Source of the DNA: CAYMUN01 sp964640775
GTDB taxonomy: Bacteria; Patescibacteriota; Saccharimonadia; Saccharimonadales; UBA4665
DNA: 10,624 nt
Assembly (NCBI GenBank): GCA_964640775.1
Contig: CAZXIT010000030.1
Location: 1 to 10,624, forward strand
Direction of reading: 5' to 3'
Under the pieces are notes generated by a model. The model saw nothing but the letters and a program-made list of their open reading frames with translations. It was not told the origin of the DNA and ran no database searches. This document shows, piece by piece, positions 7,431-10,624 of the stretch (positions are counted from its first letter, which is position 1; the number at the start of each line of letters is the position of its first letter). The position numbers and the translations under genes were made by a program.

Positions 7431-7807
7431 TACGGCGCATTGTCCTGGCTATGCTGCTGATGATGACCTGCGCCCTGGCCGTGCCTACTACTGCTGGCGC
7501 GGCTTTTGATCCCTTCCAAGTCAACTGCGGCGATGCTCAGTATGCCAACTCAACCGTTTGCCAGACCACAGCAGCCGACCCCTCGGGGCCAGGGGGCGTG
7601 ATCTTTAAAATTACCACGATCGTGCGCTTTGTAGCCGGCGCTCTAGCCGTTTGCTTGATTATTTACGGCGGCATCAAATATATCACGGCTAACGGTGATG
7701 CCTCCAAAATCGAATCGGCTAAAAACACTATCGTCTACTCCCTGGTCGGGCTGGCCGTCATCGTGCTGGCCGCGGCTATTATTAATTTTGTGGTATTGAA
7801 ACTGTAA
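7427..7807 (+). CDS. T4SS pilin-like protein 4
   Basis: Exported two-helix pilin-like protein of 126 residues. The signal peptide spans about residues 1-25 (ending AGA before AFDP). The short mature N terminus carries one cysteine pair (34 and 45), probably a disulfide. Helix 1 (about 62-86) contains a further cysteine; the loop ANGDASKIESAK and helix 2 (about 101-122) complete the core. The start overlaps the stop of pilin 3 by 4 bp and no separate Shine-Dalgarno sequence is visible, so re-initiation is likely. The 19-bp gap to the next gene contains a strong AAGGAG site for pilin 5. Confidence 0.85.
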   Translation: MIRRIVLAMLLMMTCALAVPTTAGAAFDPFQVNCGDAQYANSTVCQTTAADPSGPGGVIFKITTIVRFVAGALAVCLIIYGGIKYITANGDASKIESAKNTIVYSLVGLAVIVLAAAIINFVVLKL

Positions 7808-7826
7808 GGCATAGTAAGGAGCGACT

Positions 7827-8576
7827 ATGAAGCGAATCATACTAACCGCACTAGCCGTATTAACTCTCGTGATGGCGCCGGCAGCAGTCTTTAATGGCCA
7901 GGCCGCCGCGGCTTGCCCGGCAGCTACCGCCAATGATGCCCAAAGCCAGGTACTGCACGGTGTCAACGAAACCGGCAGCACCTGCAGCGAGACTGGAGTG
8001 ACCAATGTCTTTCGCGTGGCCGCCCAAATCCTGACTATCATCGCTGGTGCCCTCGCTGTCATTATGGTCATTTACGCGGGCATCAAATACACCACTTCAG
8101 GGGGGGATGCCTCGAAAGTGGCCTCTGCTAAACAGGCACTGATCTATGCCTTGGTCGGCGTGGCCATCGTCATCTTGTCCCAGCTCCTCATCAACTTTGT
8201 GATTGGTACGTCCAAGGATGCTGCTACCAATGCTACTCCGGCCGCCGCCCCAGCCGCGCCAGCTACGCCGACCTGTGCGACCAACCCCAACCTTTCTGCT
8301 AGCAGCGGCTTCTGTGTGCCTGCTGGCACGCCCGTCCCGGCAACCTGCCCTACCGACAATAGTATTCCGGCCACCAGTGCCAGCTGTCAGGCAGCCCCGA
8401 CACCTGCCCCGGCTCCCGCGCCAGCCACACCCTGTCCTACAAATCCCAATATTCCAGCTGGTCCCGGTTGTCAACCGTCGTGCCCTGCAACGCCGAGTAT
8501 CCCGATTGGCAGCCCGGCTTGTGCCTGCCCAACCAAACCGGCGATTCCGACCAGCGATCCCCAATGTCTGCCGTAA
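7827..8576 (+). CDS. T4SS pilin-like protein 5 with Pro-rich, five-fold Cys-loop C-terminal tail
   Basis: Exported pilin-like protein of 249 residues. The signal peptide spans about residues 1-28; one cysteine pair follows (30 and 53). The pilin core has helix 1 (about 62-88), the loop SGGDASKVASAK (91-102) and helix 2 (about 105-126). It then departs from its neighbours with a tail of about 120 residues rich in Pro, Ala and Thr. This tail carries five units of a Cys-bounded 13-14-residue motif, roughly C-P-T-x-P-x-I-P-x(4-5)-C. The helix topology would place N and C termini on the same, exported side, so the tail could decorate the surface structure; this is inferred. The Shine-Dalgarno AAGGAG lies about 6 nt before the ATG, the strongest of the cluster. 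Confidence 0.85.
   Translation: MKRIILTALAVLTLVMAPAAVFNGQAAAACPAATANDAQSQVLHGVNETGSTCSETGVTNVFRVAAQILTIIAGALAVIMVIYAGIKYTTSGGDASKVASAKQALIYALVGVAIVILSQLLINFVIGTSKDAATNATPAAAPAAPATPTCATNPNLSASSGFCVPAGTPVPATCPTDNSIPATSASCQAAPTPAPAPAPATPCPTNPNIPAGPGCQPSCPATPSIPIGSPACACPTKPAIPTSDPQCLP
8274..8567 (+). repeat. Five Cys-bounded loop repeats in the tail of pilin 5
   Basis: Paired cysteines at residues 150/163, 174/187, 203/215, 219/232 and 234/247 enclose 12, 12, 11, 12 and 12 residues. Inside, the pattern is P-T-x-P-x-I-P with small variations, for example CPTNPNIPAGPGC and CPTKPAIPTSDPQC. Linkers shrink from about 10-15 residues between the first three units to 1-3 between the last ones. Even pairing suggests five small disulfide loops. 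Confidence 0.85.
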
Positions 8577-8588
8577 GCGCCGGTTTGC

Positions 8589-8617
8589 TTGATTTGCGCT
8601 AACGCTTGTAGTATAAG
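8589..8617 (+). promoter_or_regulatory. Probable separate promoter for pilin 6
   Basis: TTGATT (8589-8594), a 17-bp spacer and TATAAG (8612-8617) make a good sigma70-type promoter in the 75-bp gap after pilin 5. The -35 hexamer is identical to that proposed for the first pilin. A direct repeat TAACGCT (8600-8606 and 8623-8629) flanks the -10. The leader to the ATG at 8652 is about 28 nt and includes AAAGG. Confidence 0.6.
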
Positions 8618-8651
8618 TTAAGTAACGCTAAAGAAAGGTTCAACAAAAGAT

Positions 8652-9089
8652 ATGATTCAGAAAATTAAACAATTCATCACTATCGGTGTGGTTAGTCTGG
8701 CCATGATGGGTACCGGATTAGTCGTCCCAGCTATGAGCGGTATTGCCTCAGCCGAGATCCAAGCCGATTTATGTAGCGGCGTCGATGCCGCCAACCCGGG
8801 TGCGGTCGGTTGTGCAACTGTAACTGGTGCTGCTGGCACGCAGGGTTTTAAAGCCCTCGCCGCCAAGGTAGTCACGATCTTCTCGATCATCGTCGGTGCC
8901 GTCGCGATCATCATGATCATCTATGGCGGTTTCCGCTACATTACCTCCGGTGGTGACAGCGGCAAGGTCGGCAACGCTAAAAACACGCTTATCTATGCCA
9001 TTGTCGGTTTGATAATCGTGGCCTTAGCCCAGCTGATTATCCGCTTCGTCTTGACTCAGGCTAATGATGTTACGAGCGGAGGAGTCTAA
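8652..9089 (+). CDS. T4SS pilin-like protein 6 (candidate major pilin)
   Basis: Exported two-helix pilin-like protein of 145 residues. The signal peptide spans about residues 1-34 (ending ASA). A short mature N terminus with one cysteine pair (41 and 54) is followed by helix 1 (about 69-97), the loop SGGDSGKVGNAK (99-110), helix 2 (about 112-134) and a short polar tail. This is the cleanest match to the family pattern of a small two-helix T4SS pilin, like pilins 3 and 4. It is set apart from pilin 5 by 75 bp containing its own likely promoter, and is followed directly by a strong terminator. That isolation suggests independent, possibly higher expression as the main subunit, which is inferred and not shown by the sequence. 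Confidence 0.87.
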   Translation: MIQKIKQFITIGVVSLAMMGTGLVVPAMSGIASAEIQADLCSGVDAANPGAVGCATVTGAAGTQGFKALAAKVVTIFSIIVGAVAIIMIIYGGFRYITSGGDSGKVGNAKNTLIYAIVGLIIVALAQLIIRFVLTQANDVTSGGV

Positions 9090-9117
9090 TAGTTTTTAGG
9101 TAATTACGCATAAACAT

Positions 9118-9147
9118 AAAAAACTCCCGCAAACGCGGGAGTTTTTT
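9118..9147. terminator. Bidirectional intrinsic terminator between pilin 6 and hsp20
   Basis: The stem ACTCCCGC/GCGGGAGT, extended by an A-run on one side and a T-run on the other, closes on the loop AAAC. The T-run (9142-9147) ends plus-strand pilin transcripts. The A-run (9118-9123) supplies the U-tract for the converging hsp20 transcript. Confidence 0.93.
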
Positions 9148-9163
9148 ATTGCCCAGTCTTGGT

Positions 9164-9640
9164 TTATAAGACTTGGATCTTTTTGACGGTGTCCTGCTGG
9201 ACTTTGCCAAAACTGATAGTCAGCACGCCGTCTTTGAGGACGGCTTCGATCTCTTCTTCTTTAACGGGTACCGGCAGAGCGATAGTGCGTGAGAATTCGC
9301 CCCAGTAGCACTCTTGCAGGAAGTAGTTCTCGACGCCTTCCTCGGAGCCTGAGCTCAGCGTGCCGCGGACGGTCAGCTGATTGTCGGAGATGCTGACATC
9401 CAGGTCGTTTTTATTGACGCCGGCAGTGCGGGCTTTAACGACTAGGCGTTCGCGGGTCTCGTAGACGTCGACGGCTAGCTGGCCGGGTACGTTTTCGTCC
9501 TCGTCCCATTCATCGTCAGCGGTCGGTGTGCTGGCAGCTGGCGCCTGCTCAGGCGCTAGAGCCGTATCATCGCCTAAAAAGGCCGCAGTTAATTCATCTT
9601 CTTCCAACAACAGATCGTCGTCGCGATTTCGTCGCGCCAT
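9164..9640 (-). CDS. Small heat shock protein, Hsp20/alpha-crystallin family
   Basis: ATP-independent holdase chaperone that binds unfolding proteins during stress; cytoplasmic, usually oligomeric. The protein has 158 residues. The N-terminal arm (about 1-50) is unusually acidic (DDDLLLEEDEL, DDEWDEDEN). The alpha-crystallin domain (about 52-147) shows LVVKARTAGVNKNDLDVSI, the family segment GEFSRTIALPVPV, and the A-x-x-x-[DN]-G-V-L motif as AVLKDGVLTISF. The C-terminal KIQVL resembles the I/V-x-I/V tail that docks onto neighbouring subunits. The ATG at 9640 is supported by GGAGGG 9 nt upstream. It converges on the pilin cluster across a shared terminator and diverges from comF. Its promoter carries a long palindrome, suggesting repressor control. 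Confidence 0.95.
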   Translation of the reverse strand: MARRNRDDDLLLEEDELTAAFLGDDTALAPEQAPAASTPTADDEWDEDENVPGQLAVDVYETRERLVVKARTAGVNKNDLDVSISDNQLTVRGTLSSGSEEGVENYFLQECYWGEFSRTIALPVPVKEEEIEAVLKDGVLTISFGKVQQDTVKKIQVL

Positions 9641-9740
9641 AGCGTGTTACCCTCCAATTAATTACTGTATTAGCCAACCGCCACCCGCCAACGGCGAGCG
9701 GACAGAGAGATTAAAAATCTTGCATTTTTGTCTTGCTAGC

Positions 9741-9782
9741 AGTATAGCTTAGGTTGTAAACAGAGTGCAACGGGCGTTGCAC
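9741..9782 (-). promoter_or_regulatory. Probable hsp20 promoter embedded in the palindrome
   Basis: On the minus strand TATACT (9746-9741) is a good -10. TTGCAC (9782-9777) lies 30 bp upstream with two possible alignments and is only a weak -35. The spacer and -35 overlap the palindrome at 9753-9793, so a bound regulator would block polymerase. The predicted start near 9734 gives a leader of about 94 nt. The comF promoter was not identifiable. Confidence 0.5.
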
Positions 9783-9793
9783 TTATTTACAAC
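9753..9793. promoter_or_regulatory. 41-bp two-tier inverted repeat between hsp20 and comF (putative operator)
   Basis: The outer arms GTTGTAAA and TTTACAAC (8 bp) and inner arms AGTGCAACG and CGTTGCACT (9 bp) are both perfect. They are separated by CAG on one side and TA on the other, and centred on GG. Each half also reads as GTTG...CAAC. There is no T-run, so it is not a terminator. It covers the -35/spacer of the hsp20 promoter and lies 24 bp before the comF start codon. The arms do not match the CIRCE or HAIR heat-shock operator consensus. Confidence 0.75.
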
Positions 9794-9817
9794 ACATTAA
9801 ACACAACGGCGGACGGT

Positions 9818-10519
9818 ATGAGCCTTCTTGATCTTCTCATTAGCGGCATCGCGCCTTATGACTGCCTTGGCTGCGGCAGCGAGGGCCGGCTGCTGTGTGC
9901 CGGCTGCAGCCGGGGCTTGCGGCCGGCACCGGCTTGCTGCTATCGCTGTCGGATTCCCTCTGTCGGCTCTCTCACTTGTCCGGCCTGCTTGAGCGCGACT
10001 TGCCTGCGTCAGGTTGCAGCCGCTACCGTTTATGAGGAGCTGGCTAAAAATCTGGTCTGGAAACTAAAATTTGGCCGCGCTATGGGGGCGGCCCGGGAAA
10101 TTGCTGCCCAGATGGTGCCGCTGGCCCGCCATCCTGGACCAGGCGGCTTGCTGATCGTGCCGGTGCCGACAGCCACGACCCGCATTCGCCAGCGCGGCTA
10201 TGACCAAGCACGGCTGCTAGCCCGGGAACTGGCGCGGCGCGTTCGTCAGCCATACGCCGATGTCCTGGCTCGTCAAAATCAAGCCCATCAAGTCGGTGCT
10301 TCCCGAGGACAGCGCCTGGAGCAGCTAGCTGGAGCCTTTCGAGTCACAAAACCGAAGCTGGTCCGGGGAGCCAGCATTCTGCTGATCGATGACGTAGTCA
10401 CGACCGGGGCGACTTTGGAGGCAGCCGCCACGTGTCTGCACCTGGCTGGAGCCGGAGAGATCACCGCTCTCGTTTTTGCCCAGCCGAGGTTCCTGCAAAA
10501 GAAAATATCACCGGCATAA
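9818..10519 (+). CDS. comF: ComF family phosphoribosyltransferase-like protein
   Basis: Member of the ComF/GntX family: a zinc-ribbon-like N terminus joined to a phosphoribosyltransferase fold, needed for DNA uptake in naturally competent bacteria; it is thought to act in the cytoplasm. Of 233 residues, the N terminus holds C-x2-C pairs at 16/19, 27/30, 41/44 and 54/57 (zinc binding). The middle has the family segment VPVPTATTRIRQRGYDQARLLARELA. The PRPP-binding loop is ILLIDDVVTTGAT (about 187-199), with the usual Asp-Asp and Thr-Thr-Gly-Ala. GGCGGA about 8 nt before the ATG can serve as ribosome binding site. It is divergent from hsp20 and shares its palindromic region. The stop codon lies in the loop of the terminator hairpin. 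The length is normal for the family. Confidence 0.93.
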   Translation: MSLLDLLISGIAPYDCLGCGSEGRLLCAGCSRGLRPAPACCYRCRIPSVGSLTCPACLSATCLRQVAAATVYEELAKNLVWKLKFGRAMGAAREIAAQMVPLARHPGPGGLLIVPVPTATTRIRQRGYDQARLLARELARRVRQPYADVLARQNQAHQVGASRGQRLEQLAGAFRVTKPKLVRGASILLIDDVVTTGATLEAAATCLHLAGAGEITALVFAQPRFLQKKISPA

Positions 10520-10533
10520 ACCGGTGATATTTT
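10502..10533. terminator. Hairpin terminator overlapping the comF stop codon
   Basis: The perfect 13-bp stem AAAATATCACCGG/CCGGTGATATTTT closes on a 6-nt loop CATAAA that contains the comF TAA stop. The trailing T-run is short (four T) in each direction, so it is a moderate terminator. By symmetry it could also end the minus-strand tRNA transcript that finishes 3 bp away. Confidence 0.8.
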
Positions 10534-10535
10534 CA

Positions 10536-10624
10536 TGGCGGAGAGAGAGGGATTCGAACCCTCGCGGGAGATTGCTCCCCCCTATCGATTTAGCAAACCG
10601 ACCCCTTCAGCCACTTGGGTACCT
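10536..10624 (-). tRNA. tRNA-Ser, anticodon GCU (5' end truncated by window edge)
   Basis: Read on the minus strand: D-arm region CCCAAGTGGCTGAAGGGG; anticodon stem TCGGT/ATCGA around the loop TTGCTAA, giving anticodon GCT, which decodes AGC/AGU serine codons; a long class II variable arm with stem GGGAG/CTCCC; T-arm GAGGG-TTCGAAT-CCCTC; acceptor 3' strand TCTCTCC, discriminator G and an encoded CCA end. The 5' acceptor strand starts at about nucleotide 5, so roughly four bases (predicted GGAG) lie beyond the window. Confidence 0.96.

Noticed and set aside
8203..8592. Plus-strand 129-codon frame overlapping the pilin 5 tail
   Set aside because: It is Arg/Pro-rich out-of-frame translation of a repetitive Pro/Cys-coding region; the pilin 5 frame has the start, ribosome site and Cys repeats.
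5635..9089. Type IV pili (type IVa/b pilins or pseudopilins)
   Set aside because: None of the N termini has the prepilin peptidase motif (G followed by F/M-T-L-x-E) before a single long helix; they have Sec-type signal peptides and two helices with a polar loop.
9753..9793. CIRCE (HrcA) or HAIR (HspR) heat-shock operator
   Set aside because: CIRCE needs TTAGCACTC-N9-GAGTGCTAA and HAIR CTTGAGT-N7-ACTCAAG; the arms and spacing here differ from both.
10536..10624. tRNA-Ser as attachment site of an integrative conjugative element
   Set aside because: No integrase, relaxase or second copy of the tRNA 3' end is present in the window, so T4SS genes near a tRNA are not enough evidence.

Overview
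The window looks like a chromosomal segment of a Patescibacteria/CPR bacterium, most plausibly a Candidatus Saccharibacteria (TM7) relative. This is inferred from gene content: a divergent type IV secretion (T4SS) locus made of a large VirB6/TrbL-like membrane protein and a run of small two-helix T4SS pilins, a combination typical of that group. UGA is used as a normal stop (VirB6-like gene and pilin 3), so the code is standard and not the UGA-glycine code of Gracilibacteria/Absconditabacteria. The DNA is moderately GC-rich.

Layout. 3-707 (+) is the C-terminal part of S-adenosylhomocysteine hydrolase, cut by the window edge. Convergent to it, 731-2425 (-) encodes a 564-residue soluble protein that I do not recognise, under a textbook consensus sigma70-type promoter. 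Upstream on the same strand, 2525-5443 (-) encodes a 972-residue exported and membrane-spanning VirB6/TrbL-like protein. It has a duplicated cysteine module at its N terminus and a long soluble C-terminal extension. A 191-bp divergent promoter region (5444-5634) separates it from six consecutive plus-strand genes (5635-9089). All six encode a signal peptide, a variable exported segment and the same two-helix core with a G-[DN]-x-x-[KR]-x-x-x-A-[KQ] loop. The run ends at a bidirectional terminator shared with hsp20 (9164-9640, -). A 177-bp region holding a 41-bp two-tier palindrome separates hsp20 from comF (9818-10519, +). comF ends in a hairpin terminator, followed by a tRNA-Ser(GCU) on the minus strand, truncated by about 4 nt at the window end.

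How it works together (inference): the VirB6-like protein would be an inner-membrane channel or scaffold component, and the pilins would be subunits or subunit variants of a surface structure. Differing cysteine-rich, glycine-rich or proline-rich segments suggest specialised minor subunits around one or two simple major pilins, the last of which appears to have its own promoter. No VirB4/VirD4 ATPase, relaxase or integrase is in the window, so an assembled apparatus would need genes elsewhere. The most noteworthy points are the six-paralog pilin cluster, the five-fold Cys-loop repeat on pilin 5, the duplicated Cys module of the VirB6-like protein, and the bipartite palindrome at the hsp20 promoter.
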